From Dyadobacter subterraneus (GTDB lineage: Bacteria; Bacteroidota; Bacteroidia; Cytophagales; Spirosomataceae), in assembly GCF_015221875.1 (NCBI RefSeq), contig NZ_JACYGY010000001.1, forward strand, positions 372,001 through 436,000: a DNA stretch of 64,000 bases, given 5' to 3'. Positions 16,452 through 25,682 of this stretch are shown one piece after another. The notes under the pieces were generated by a model, which was given only the letters and a program-made list of their open reading frames with translations, did not search any database and had not been told where the DNA came from. The translations under genes were made by a program, and so were the position numbers. The first letter of the stretch is position 1. Every line of letters starts with the position of its first letter.

Positions 16452-17405
16452 ATGAGATTCATTTCAGAAGATGATGCAGACGTTCGCCCGCTCTGGATGT
16501 CACCACAGGAGATTAATGATCCATCAGAATTCATTCGTCAATTTTGCAAGACGAATAGTATTGTTGATTGCAGATTTTTTCTTTGGCAAATGTTAAGCAA
16601 TTCCATTTCAGCTAAAAACCCGGATGTAAATGCATCCGCAGGAGAACAGCTTTATTTTTTTGAAAACCTGATGCCTTTTATCGAGGCGGTCTTTTTATTG
16701 CAGCATACCGACGCAAAAAATATTCTGAACGAAGGCTCGGAAGATGCAGCAATAGCGGAGAATCTCAACAATTCAGTATCGGATGCAAATTGCACTGTTT
16801 CCAACAGTCCCAAGTTTAGCATTAAATTCAAAAAAAGTAGGTTCAAGAAAAAGCAGAGGCATATAAGGAATCATTCAATTTGGTACCGGGAAAAGATAGA
16901 GGATCCAATTCAAGTGATCCGCAATTTCTTTGATGCTTATTCACTTATGAACTTCAAAACCTATTTTTATGAAGTATTAAATGCCACATCGGCTGATCAT
17001 TTTTATCAGAAAGGAAGTCCAAGTGATGTTTTATACAATCTCGAAAGGCTAGAGTCTATAATCAATGTCGCATATCTAATTAATGGAGAGAATTTAGAAG
17101 TCACAGATATTGAGCCTAAACCAAGGGTTGAGTGCTCGCTTAAAACAAATTACGAAATATTTTCCTCCATGTTAAGTAAAGAGGAAATGTTAAACCCACA
17201 AGAGGTACTACAGTCTTTTTTTAGTTACAAATCTCTGAAAGAGTGGAAGGAGACTTTAATTGAAATCAATGATTTCGCATTAAGTAAACATCCAGCCTAT
17301 GAATGGGGAGTATGGATTGACGTACTTCCGGTTTTTATACATTCCGTTAAATTGGCCGAAGTATTGTATCTTATTGGAAATAGTCAAGAAAATGACAAGA
17401 AGTAA
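16452..17405 (+). CDS. Unknown protein with three internal ~68-residue repeats
   Basis: A 317-residue soluble protein of unknown function. I see three related segments: residues 15-83 (WMSPQEINDPSEFIRQFC), 143-210 (IWYREKIEDPIQVIRNFF) and 240-308 (MLSKEEMLNPQEVLQSFF). Each has a xxDPxxVIxxFF start, a SLxxxKxxLxE helix and a closing helix ending in FLL/YLI/YLI. A basic low-complexity linker (KFKKSRFKKKQRH) separates the first two. The fold is probably all-helical, suited to protein binding. It is divergent from the Xre gene and upstream of a broken rhuM. I do not recognise the family; its place in a defence island suggests an accessory or phage-related role. Confidence 0.6.
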   Translation: MRFISEDDADVRPLWMSPQEINDPSEFIRQFCKTNSIVDCRFFLWQMLSNSISAKNPDVNASAGEQLYFFENLMPFIEAVFLLQHTDAKNILNEGSEDAAIAENLNNSVSDANCTVSNSPKFSIKFKKSRFKKKQRHIRNHSIWYREKIEDPIQVIRNFFDAYSLMNFKTYFYEVLNATSADHFYQKGSPSDVLYNLERLESIINVAYLINGENLEVTDIEPKPRVECSLKTNYEIFSSMLSKEEMLNPQEVLQSFFSYKSLKEWKETLIEINDFALSKHPAYEWGVWIDVLPVFIHSVKLAEVLYLIGNSQENDKK

Positions 17406-17481
17406 AAGCATCGGTTTATTTTAACTCCATAACATCATATCCGTAATAAGAGGCTTGATAACATTATAAGCTTTTTGTAAA

Positions 17482-18239
17482 ATGGAATTCTATCAGGAAT
17501 ATGCAAATCAAATAGAAATATACAAAAGCCAGGACGGGCAGACACAGATCGAAGTAAAATTCGGAGAAGAAACTGTTAGGCTCAGCCGGAATCAACTGGC
17601 TGACCTTTTTAGCCGAGACGTCAAAACGATCGGTAAGCATGTAAACAATGTATTTTTTGAAGGTGCATTAGAGAATGCGGCATTTGTCGCAATATTTGCG
17701 ACAAATGCCGCAGATGGTAAAGTATACCAGGTAATTTATTATAATCTTGACGTAATAATCTCAGTTGGTTACCGAGTTAAATCGCAGGAAGGAACTCAAT
17801 TCCGGCAATGGGCAACACATCGTCTAAAAGATTATCTGATCCAGGACTATGCGATTAACGAGAAACGGCTGAATCAAAAGGAGCAAGAAGTACAAACCTT
17901 AAAGGATGGAATCCGGATACTGAGCCGGACACTTGAAACAAGGATCGGCGATGCAGATCTTATATTGCTCGACCAATTCGCCAAAGGTCTTGAATTACTC
18001 GACGATTACGATCACGAAAATTGGATCCGAAAGGGATTACAACCCGCCAGGCGAAGTATCCGGAGTTGTCAGATTACCGAAACATCATTGAGAGTATGAG
18101 AAAGGACTTCGACTCATACATTTTTGGAAAGGAAAAGGATGATAGCTTTCAGAGCTCCGTGGCACAAATTAGTAAAGGTTTTGGAGATATCGAATTCTAT
18201 CCCTCAATTGAAGAAGAAGCCGCTAATTACTCTATCTAA
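17482..18239 (+). pseudogene. rhuM-family gene, frameshifted and C-terminally truncated
   Basis: The first frame (17482-18099) encodes a RhuM-family N-terminus: EVKFGEETVRLSRNQLADLF, a DNA-binding-like region, and VISVGYRVKSQEGTQFRQWA, a RhuM hallmark. Near 18019 the reading moves to another frame, where ITTRQAKYPELSDY and IESMRKDFDSYIFGKEKDDS continue the same family. One missing T in the AATTGGATCC stretch would explain it (N-L-D-P-K-G restored). The second frame then stops at 18239 after EEEAANYSI, before the Fic-like HxFxDGNKR region that usual homologues have. The gene is therefore broken twice. Programmed frameshifting is unlikely because no slippery site is visible. Confidence 0.7.
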
Positions 18240-18364
18240 TCATTAAGAACCATTGCAAACCACTGATAAAGCAAAAAAATATATTACATTAGAGATCATC
18301 CAATGGAAGTATTTTATACCGCCCATAAAGATTTGCAGCCTCTAACTTTCGTATATTTTGCTCT

Positions 18365-21300
18365 ATGGCTCTTAAACAATACATTGATTTAGATCGTACA
18401 TTCTATCAGCTAACTAAATCTAATAAAACCGACGAACTAGAAAAAGAATTTGAAAGCACTCTTCCTCTTTTTGAAAGAGGTATTAACTGGGAAGACCTTG
18501 TAAATCAATCCAGAGTAATTATACTTTCAGAAGCTGGGTCGGGGAAATCATCAGAAATATATCAAGCAACAAAAAAACTTCGGAATCAAAACTTTCATGC
18601 ATTTTTTTTAAGAATCGAAGATATTGTTGACAATGTTGATGGATTCGAGATTGGTACTGTTGATGAATTTAATAATTGGTTACAAGGCGAAAAATCAGCT
18701 TGGATTTTTCTTGACTCAGTTGATGAGGCAAAGTTGTCAGATCCTAGGGATTTCAGTAAAGCGATTCGGCGTTTTGGTCGAATGATAGAAAGCGGTCTAG
18801 AAAGAGCATTTATCTTCATAACGTCAAGAGCTTCATCTTGGTCTCATAAGACTGATCTTGATCTTTGCAATCAATATCTTCCCTTAAATAGCAGCGAAAA
18901 CTATGATTTTTCCAAGGAATGCTTCAAGGTATACTCTTTGACAGATTTAGATGGAGAGCAAGTCGAAAAGTTTTTGGATGCCAATAATGTTCCTGATAAA
19001 GAAAGATTTCTGGCTGAAACTTCTAGACAAGAGGCTAGGATGTTTACAAGCAGACCACAAGATCTTCTAGAATTAATCAGTTATTGGAAAAGACATGGAT
19101 CAATCGGTTCCAAATATCAATTAATTCAAGATAGTATTGATTGGCGACTGGCAGAGATAGATGAGATTCGCGCTCAGGCTAATTCCATTTCGACCGAAAA
19201 ACTGAGAGATGGGGTGGAAAAAGTTGCTGTGGCGATGATTCTGATGAAAATATTTACAGTGAGAATTGCCGACGGAACTAATGACTCGGAGGGGATCAAT
19301 TTAAGAAATGTCCTCCCTGATTGGGATAATAGAGACTGTACAACCTTATTAAGTAGGCCGATTTTTGATGATGCCATTTACGGATCGGTTCGCTTCCATC
19401 ATCGTTCTGTTCGCGAATACTTAGCAGCGAGATGGTTTTTCAATAGACTAAATGACGGATCGCCAAGATCTCCGGTAGAAAATCTCTTTTTTAAATCTCA
19501 TTACGGCGTAAATGTAATTGTTCCGTCAATGAGACATATTTTGCCTTGGCTTGCACAGATGGATGAAAAAATTAGGCAAAGAGTCATTGAAATCGATCCA
19601 CATGCGATATTGGAGGGAGGAGATCCCAAAATGTTTCCAAGTTACATTCGTGAACAATTATTAGATAAGGTTTGTCAGGCTGCTCATGATAGGGGGTCTA
19701 ATTGGCATTTTAATAATTGGGAATCAGTTAAAAAGATGGCAAAGCATGATATCGGTAATAAGATTAATCAACTATTAAAACGGTATTCGGATGATTCGAC
19801 GATTATATCACTGCTATTAGACTCAGTTACCTCAGGTGGCCTTGATATATGTCTTCCAGAAGCACTGACTTTGGCTATAAATACAAGTTTAGATAGCCAT
19901 GCTCGAATTGCAGCTATCAACGTAATAAGAAATCTTGGCGATGATAGCGATATGGGAAATGTCCGGAAGTTTTACCAGTCCAACCTGAATCAAGTTGATC
20001 GCTCGTTAGCAAAAGAATTAATAACCGGGCTTAGGGACGACAAAGAAAGCATAAAATGGTTGTTGACTATAATTATCTCGGTTTCAGATGTTGATGATTA
20101 CCGAATGAGCGGACTCTCACTTCAATTAATCGAGTTTACTAACACACTAGATCTGTCAAACGCAGCAGAATTTGGAAAGGACATTGTGGAAATATTATTT
20201 CGCGAGCCATATATAGAAAGTGGGTATTGCAAAATATCCAAACGTCATTCGTGGTTGTTCGATATTGGTATAGCTATCGTTGAACGGTTGCTGTCGAGTA
20301 GAAATCCTTTGGCCTTTTACTCAGGTTTTGCAGACTTAATATTGCAAATTCATCAACTACGTCATTACAACGTGATCAGGCGCGATAACAATGTTATTAG
20401 TGCCATAGCCAAATGGCTTGATTTTAAACACTATTTGTATTGGCATTGTATCGAAAAAAAACGAAAAAAGCTTATAGACGAAAACATTCGATTATGGTCT
20501 TGTTTTCAGATGCTTTTTGTTGATAATGAACTAGATTTCAATGAGGATGATATTCCTTACATATTAGAAAAAATCAATACTAGTGCAAGTCGAGATAATC
20601 AGCTAGTTGCTCTAACGCTCTGTTTAAGAGTATACAAGGAAAATGAAAAACCTCAAAATTTATTATGTTGTATTAAAAGAGCGATTGCACAGGACAGTGA
20701 AATGAAAGAAGTATTGTCTAATTTTTTACGTCCGCCAAAGCTGTCAAAAGAAGAGCGTGCCTTTGCTACAAAAAGCAAATCATACGAAAATAAGCTGGCA
20801 ACCAGAGAAAGGAAAAAAGCAAAGATTTTGAATGATGTAGTAAACAAAATCAAATTAAATCCTGACCAGCTAAGGAATCATGGATTTGGAGAAGGGAAAA
20901 TTTCTCAGTTCCAGTATTATTTATTTGAAAAAACGTCGTCTAAGGGTATCAATGAGTTAAATGATGTTATCAAAACAGATTGGCAGTTACTAATACCAAT
21001 TATTGGTGAGGAAGGTGCTATTGCCTACCGTGATGGAATAACGTCGTTTTGGCGACAGTATGAGCCAAAATGGTCCACAGAAACTGGAAAAGCTGAATTG
21101 GAGGTTTTTTTATTCTTTGCGTTATCAGGACTACAAATCGAAGCCTCCGAGGTCAAAGACTGGCATGATAGTCTAAATAGCGAAGAATTTAATTTGGCCT
21201 GTAAATATGCGTTTGCCAATCTTAATGACTTTCCGATTTGGTTTGCCGGCCTTATAAAAAGAAACCCAAAGAAAGTCACAGGACTTATCTTTGAAGAGAT

Positions 21301-22582
21301 TGAACGGGAAGCATCAATGAAAGTGGAGTCTTCAACAATGATCCTTCGGATATTCTATCAACATAAGGCCATTTGGAGTACCTTGGGAAGGGGGTTAATG
21401 TTAAGGCTTCGAGAAGAGCAAATCAACGTACATGATGTAGGACATGCAATTCGGATTGTGGAATCACTGGAAGATATTTCCGATATTGAAATTGCTAATT
21501 TGGCTTCGGACAAATGTAAAAATTTACAAAAATCAGAAAATCTTTCGATTTGGTATGCAACCTGGATTGGCGTTGATCCTGATAAGGCAATAAAAACATT
21601 GACGGTGTATTTGGAGGCATTTGAATCAGTTACCGAGGCCCAAGAATTTGTAATGCAAATGATTTCCTCATTGATGGGAACTCGTGGAAGAGGTGGCGAG
21701 GTTCGCAAAAACTTCAAGAATCCTAGGTCACTCAAAGAACTGATTTTGCTATCAAACTCTTACATTAGGCGTGAAGAGGATTTCAAACGAGCTGGTACCG
21801 GAGTATATTCTCCGGGACTGCGGGATGAAGCTCAGGATGCTCGTAATCGTTTGGAAACTATTCTCAAAGATATATCTGGAAAAGATTCCTTTTTAGTAAT
21901 GATGGAATTAGCTCAGTCTCATCCATATGTCCCATATCGTAAATGGATGGTCAGTGATGCAAAGGATAGAGCAACGATAGATTCGGCATTTGCCCCATAT
22001 TCCGAAACTAATTTTCGGGAGTTTTGCGCTACATTGGAACGAACTCCATCTAATCATAAAGAATTATATGATCTGGTAGTACTTCGTCTTTTGGATTTGA
22101 AGGCCGATCTGGAAGATGGTGACACCAGCTATGCATATTCCCTCATTAATGAGCAAAAAGAAACAAGAGTTAGAAATGTCATTGGCGGTTGGTGTAGGGA
22201 TAGGGCAAATAGTCGATACTCTGTTGCTCAGGAAGATGAGCTTGCAGACGGTAGAAAACCAGATTTGCGATTTTTTGGCAATTCTTTCGATGGGCCGATC
22301 TCAGTGGAACTTAAATTAGCAAATAAGTGGAAAAGTGATGCATTGATTGAGCGGTTGGAAAATCAACTTTGTGGTGATTATCTTCGTGACATACGCTCAA
22401 GCTATGGAATTTTTTTACTTATAAATCAGTCTAGCGATGCATGGACATTTGGTGGCAAAGCCCTGAATTTCCAAGAGCTCGTTAGTATGTTGGAAGCGCA
22501 CTGGGATGAGATTTCCAAGGATCATCCTAGTATTAATGATGTCAAGATAATTGGTATCGACTTACTTAAAAGGTCACCATAG
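18365..22582 (+). CDS. NACHT-like STAND NTPase with C-terminal PD-(D/E)XK nuclease
   Basis: A 1405-residue defence-type protein. A short N-terminus leads into a STAND/NACHT-like ATPase: Walker A SEAGSGKSSE (K61, S62), Walker B WIFLDSVDEAKL (D117-D120-E121) and a sensor arginine in FITSRASSW. It closes near residue 340 with RFHHRSVREYLAARWFF, the usual winged-helix end of NACHT modules. Residues about 360-1240 are helical repeats, probably the sensor. The C-terminus carries a restriction-like nuclease: KETRVRNVIGGW, then KPDLRFFG (P1299-D1300), VELKLAN (E1315-x-K1317) and LENQLCGDYL. A plausible model is that an invader is sensed, the protein oligomerises and DNA is cut; this is inference from better-known STAND systems. 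It stands alone and is convergent with the SIR2-HerA operon. I do not recognise an existing gene name. Confidence 0.75.
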   Translation: MALKQYIDLDRTFYQLTKSNKTDELEKEFESTLPLFERGINWEDLVNQSRVIILSEAGSGKSSEIYQATKKLRNQNFHAFFLRIEDIVDNVDGFEIGTVDEFNNWLQGEKSAWIFLDSVDEAKLSDPRDFSKAIRRFGRMIESGLERAFIFITSRASSWSHKTDLDLCNQYLPLNSSENYDFSKECFKVYSLTDLDGEQVEKFLDANNVPDKERFLAETSRQEARMFTSRPQDLLELISYWKRHGSIGSKYQLIQDSIDWRLAEIDEIRAQANSISTEKLRDGVEKVAVAMILMKIFTVRIADGTNDSEGINLRNVLPDWDNRDCTTLLSRPIFDDAIYGSVRFHHRSVREYLAARWFFNRLNDGSPRSPVENLFFKSHYGVNVIVPSMRHILPWLAQMDEKIRQRVIEIDPHAILEGGDPKMFPSYIREQLLDKVCQAAHDRGSNWHFNNWESVKKMAKHDIGNKINQLLKRYSDDSTIISLLLDSVTSGGLDICLPEALTLAINTSLDSHARIAAINVIRNLGDDSDMGNVRKFYQSNLNQVDRSLAKELITGLRDDKESIKWLLTIIISVSDVDDYRMSGLSLQLIEFTNTLDLSNAAEFGKDIVEILFREPYIESGYCKISKRHSWLFDIGIAIVERLLSSRNPLAFYSGFADLILQIHQLRHYNVIRRDNNVISAIAKWLDFKHYLYWHCIEKKRKKLIDENIRLWSCFQMLFVDNELDFNEDDIPYILEKINTSASRDNQLVALTLCLRVYKENEKPQNLLCCIKRAIAQDSEMKEVLSNFLRPPKLSKEERAFATKSKSYENKLATRERKKAKILNDVVNKIKLNPDQLRNHGFGEGKISQFQYYLFEKTSSKGINELNDVIKTDWQLLIPIIGEEGAIAYRDGITSFWRQYEPKWSTETGKAELEVFLFFALSGLQIEASEVKDWHDSLNSEEFNLACKYAFANLNDFPIWFAGLIKRNPKKVTGLIFEEIEREASMKVESSTMILRIFYQHKAIWSTLGRGLMLRLREEQINVHDVGHAIRIVESLEDISDIEIANLASDKCKNLQKSENLSIWYATWIGVDPDKAIKTLTVYLEAFESVTEAQEFVMQMISSLMGTRGRGGEVRKNFKNPRSLKELILLSNSYIRREEDFKRAGTGVYSPGLRDEAQDARNRLETILKDISGKDSFLVMMELAQSHPYVPYRKWMVSDAKDRATIDSAFAPYSETNFREFCATLERTPSNHKELYDLVVLRLLDLKADLEDGDTSYAYSLINEQKETRVRNVIGGWCRDRANSRYSVAQEDELADGRKPDLRFFGNSFDGPISVELKLANKWKSDALIERLENQLCGDYLRDIRSSYGIFLLINQSSDAWTFGGKALNFQELVSMLEAHWDEISKDHPSINDVKIIGIDLLKRSP

Positions 22583-22676
22583 TGACTTATCTGTGTAAGC
22601 ATACATAGGTATGGGGGAGTCCTGAACATTTGGGAAGAAGTCCCCAATTATGGCATTGGATATGACCCCTAGTGTA

Positions 22677-23666
22677 CTAGGTGCGTTCATTTTCAGAACT
22701 AGCAGTAAAAATACCTTCTATCACATGACCAACATTAATCAGTTGTCTCTTCATCAAACTATTAAGTAAATTGTACTTTTTTACTAGCCTCATCATATCG
22801 GCATTGTCGAGGCAATAATAATACAGTAGCATAAGCTCTGGGCCAGACATTTGAGAATGTATGTATTGACTATACTGAGCGTATTTTTCGACAGCTCTTT
22901 TTGCATCTACAATGTCAACGGTACTTGATCTTTCCTGAATTTCGTTTACTTCAAGAAAATTTAGAATATGTAGAATATTTCTGAAATAATGAGCTACAAT
23001 GTAATGATACTTTTGATGAAAAATTTGGTAGCACAAAATCCCTTTTTGTACAGGCTCAAGTCGACGATAAGTATTCCATTGATCTTTACTTATCCTATAA
23101 TAAGAAACCGTAAATTCTCTGGAAGCATCAGGCCACAGATGACCATCTGCCTCTTCCGCCTCTTCAGCTGATGAGTATCCGATCGCCGGAAGAGTGGCAT
23201 AATATTCATAATCATACCGTTCAAATTTTTCCCGATCTAATGCAGATTGAATTCGCCTTAATTCGCGTCTACTAAAATGAAAGAATTCTCTTCCCTTTGC
23301 CGAGAATTTTCGTGTTTTCGCGATATGTTCCAATTCTTCAATGACAGCGATATTTGAATTTGTAATATCCTGCTGATTTTTAAGTAGATTAAAAAATACA
23401 TTTTCGAAATTTTGTTGCCTAAATTCGTTTCGAGTAGCAGTTAATTCTTGCCGTTGCAAGGCCAATTCTTGTTTTTGCATAGATAGGGAATAAATAATTC
23501 CTGCGAGCGCTAAACCAGAAAACAATGCATTTACGGCTCCAAATTTGTCTCCAAATGTTCCCCGATTCTCGGAGTCGATAAATTTGTCAATACAAATCCA
23601 ACTGATTAACCATAAGAGTGTTATTATAAAGGCCCATAAGGCGAATGACTGCTGTGGTTTTTTCAA
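22677..23666 (-). CDS. Two-TM AbiC-like (putAbiC) membrane protein
   Basis: A 329-residue protein. Two transmembrane helices lie at the N-terminus: FALWAFIITLLWLISWICI (8-26), and one starting at FGDKFGAVNALFSGLALAG (38-62). A charged coiled coil follows (KQELALQRQELTATRNEFRQQ) and then FENVFFNLLKNQQDI, a motif of the putative phage abortive infection family (putAbiC). The cytoplasmic part (about 100-329) is helical. Related two-TM proteins serve as effectors that damage the membrane during infection, for example beside retrons; that role is inferred. It is the last gene of a four-gene operon, 11 bases after the KTSC gene. Confidence 0.7.
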   Translation of the reverse strand: MKKPQQSFALWAFIITLLWLISWICIDKFIDSENRGTFGDKFGAVNALFSGLALAGIIYSLSMQKQELALQRQELTATRNEFRQQNFENVFFNLLKNQQDITNSNIAVIEELEHIAKTRKFSAKGREFFHFSRRELRRIQSALDREKFERYDYEYYATLPAIGYSSAEEAEEADGHLWPDASREFTVSYYRISKDQWNTYRRLEPVQKGILCYQIFHQKYHYIVAHYFRNILHILNFLEVNEIQERSSTVDIVDAKRAVEKYAQYSQYIHSQMSGPELMLLYYYCLDNADMMRLVKKYNLLNSLMKRQLINVGHVIEGIFTASSENERT

Positions 23667-23677
23667 TGGCTTTAATT

Positions 23678-23890
23678 TTAAACGCGTGAGTAGCTAAATC
23701 CTCCTTTTTTTATGTAAAGGTTATGAAATTGTCCTTTTGAAGGCGCTGATAAAAAAGCGTAATAGATATCCTGAGATACTGAATAGTAATCGTAAGTTCC
23801 ACTTTTAATAAATTCTACGCGCAGTGTACCGGCTTGATCGTCATACCCTATGGCATTTATAGTACTGGATGTAACTTGAATCATTTCCAT
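23678..23890 (-). CDS. KTSC-domain small protein
   Basis: A 70-residue protein consisting of a single KTSC domain: VTSSTINAIGYDDQAGTLRV, then an aromatic strand (FIKSGTYDYYSV) and the closing APSKGQFHNLYIKK. The KTSC domain resembles a part of lysyl-tRNA synthetase, and its biochemical role is not established to my knowledge. The ATG at 23890 is 10 bases after the HerA stop; a longer frame reaching 24031 would overlap HerA by 131 bases and is rejected. The gene is 11 bases from the AbiC-like gene, so it belongs to the same operon. It may act as a binding module for the SIR2-HerA complex, which is speculation. Confidence 0.7.
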   Translation of the reverse strand: MEMIQVTSSTINAIGYDDQAGTLRVEFIKSGTYDYYSVSQDIYYAFLSAPSKGQFHNLYIKKGGFSYSRV

Positions 23891-23900
23891 TTTTTTATAT

Positions 23901-25682
23901 TTAGATTTTTTGTTTTCTCCAATTTGTAATGGCTTGCGGAAAATCCGGTTGAGCAGGCTCTGTCTTATTCCAAGTTTCCGAAGGAAGTGGGTCGCCACTA
24001 TCTGGACGTGGAGTAACTTCACGAATCGCAACCCTGCTCGGAATTTTTATGGCTTCACCCACTATTATGGCTTCTCCTGTTCTAAGTGATGGTAAGTAAT
24101 CAGATAAATTACCCGAATTGTCTGGTAAATAAGACCTTATGATTGACTGGTCATCGGAAGTTGTTAGACGTAACGCAATAAACGTTCCGCACTGAGATAA
24201 AATTGAAGTGTCGAGATCAGACGGGCGTTGGCTAATAATTACCGCGCCAATTCCATATTTACGTCCTTCCTTGCAAATTCTTTGAACAGCGGATGTAGCA
24301 TATCCCTGAACATGTTGGCCCGAACCTCCGCGAGGCAGATATGTGTGTGCTTCCTCGTATACGAGTAACAATGGTCGTTGCCTACCTATACCGTCAATTT
24401 TGCGTCCCCAAAACATCGTTTCATAGCTGAGTCTGGTAATTTGTCCAACTGCTAAATCAATAATGTTGTATGGAACTCCTCCTAAATCTAAAATTGTAAT
24501 TGGCTTGTCGTGATTCAACCATGCGTCTAGAAGTGAGTTTAAATCAATGGTTATACCATCATATTCTGCACAATCGAACAAGAAGTCCATTCTATTATCT
24601 AAAAGTTTGCCCCTCAATTTCCCCAAATACGAGAGCATGATTTTACTTTGTTCGTAAATAAATGGTGACTGACCACCATTTCCAGGAGGTTTAAACTGCG
24701 GCAATTCTAGTGTATCCTTATTGCCAATTAATGGATTGTTATTCTCGTCTAGCTTATAGGAGATTGTAGTGAAGTCATTCTTCGTTTCAACAGTGCAATT
24801 TGTTTCTATATACAAATCATACCATATTTTTTTTAAATCAAATGGGATAGGTGAATCAACAGTAATTTGATTTTCCGGGATTATACCATTCAACAATTTG
24901 CCAGCATTTTCAACCTTTTGCTTCAGAATTTCTTGTTGAATTCTTAAATCCTGAGGTGTGTCAATTGCTTGTCTTTTGTCAAAAAGTATCAATGCTAATT
25001 CGTTATAGGATAGACACCAAAAGGGGATTTTTAATGGATTGTCTCCCCCTATTGAATAGACTTTGCTCAGATCTTTTAAGGCGGTATGATATTCCGAATG
25101 TGGATCTATTAAAATAATTTTTGCCTTAGGATAATTTCCTGTGTTAATAGCTTGAAGTAATGCTGATACAGAATTAGATTTTCCGGATCCAGTCGATCCG
25201 ACCACTGCGCAATGCCGAGTGACAAGTTTATCAATATCTAGTAGGGCTGGTATAGAGTCTGAATTGGCGATGTTTCCAATGTTGATATAATTGACATTAG
25301 AAATTTTTCCATAGATGTTTTCAAGGTCCATCTCAGAAACCAAATGAACCTCATCACCTATTGTTGGGAACTGGCTTATGCCTTTCTGAAAAGTTTTAGT
25401 TGTTGAGCCCTCGCCTACGAGTTGGATAGTCATCCATCTTGTTCCGTAAGGCAGTTTATCTATCAAGTTTTCAGGAACAGCACTTGCGCCAACTTGTACG
25501 ATGATTCCATATAAAAATGAAAATCCGAGAGGAACCTTGATGAAGGTACCTATTTGACCAATTCTATATCCATGACCGTCCACATATGCTAATCCAGACA
25601 AAGATTCATTCGAAAGCAGAACTTTTAAGGTTGAACCTTTTACGTCTTCTATGGTCCCCAAGAGTGTGGCTTTTCCTTTCAT
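23901..25682 (-). CDS. herA: HerA-like hexameric ATPase/helicase of a SIR2-HerA system
   Basis: A 593-residue FtsK/HerA-family DNA translocase. An N-terminal HAS-barrel (about 1-130) is followed by Walker A GSTGSGKSNS (G162-S169, K168) and a LIDPHSEYH motif at about 191-199. Walker B is PLLLVYEEAHTYLP (E443, E444), and RICKEGRKYGIGAVIISQRP at 468-486 gives the arginine-finger and sensor region. The Pro-rich tail (about 566-593) is probably flexible. In known SIR2-HerA defence (also called Nezha), HerA assembles with the NAD-consuming SIR2 subunit and can also act on DNA. Here its ATG overlaps the SIR2 stop (ATGA), ensuring coupled translation. The domain is much larger than bare HerA because of a 130-residue insert between the motifs. 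Confidence 0.85.
   Translation of the reverse strand: MKGKATLLGTIEDVKGSTLKVLLSNESLSGLAYVDGHGYRIGQIGTFIKVPLGFSFLYGIIVQVGASAVPENLIDKLPYGTRWMTIQLVGEGSTTKTFQKGISQFPTIGDEVHLVSEMDLENIYGKISNVNYINIGNIANSDSIPALLDIDKLVTRHCAVVGSTGSGKSNSVSALLQAINTGNYPKAKIILIDPHSEYHTALKDLSKVYSIGGDNPLKIPFWCLSYNELALILFDKRQAIDTPQDLRIQQEILKQKVENAGKLLNGIIPENQITVDSPIPFDLKKIWYDLYIETNCTVETKNDFTTISYKLDENNNPLIGNKDTLELPQFKPPGNGGQSPFIYEQSKIMLSYLGKLRGKLLDNRMDFLFDCAEYDGITIDLNSLLDAWLNHDKPITILDLGGVPYNIIDLAVGQITRLSYETMFWGRKIDGIGRQRPLLLVYEEAHTYLPRGGSGQHVQGYATSAVQRICKEGRKYGIGAVIISQRPSDLDTSILSQCGTFIALRLTTSDDQSIIRSYLPDNSGNLSDYLPSLRTGEAIIVGEAIKIPSRVAIREVTPRPDSGDPLPSETWNKTEPAQPDFPQAITNWRKQKI

Noticed and set aside
18019..18060. Programmed ribosomal frameshift in the rhuM gene
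   Set aside because: No slippery heptamer or downstream structure, and the resumed frame is itself truncated.
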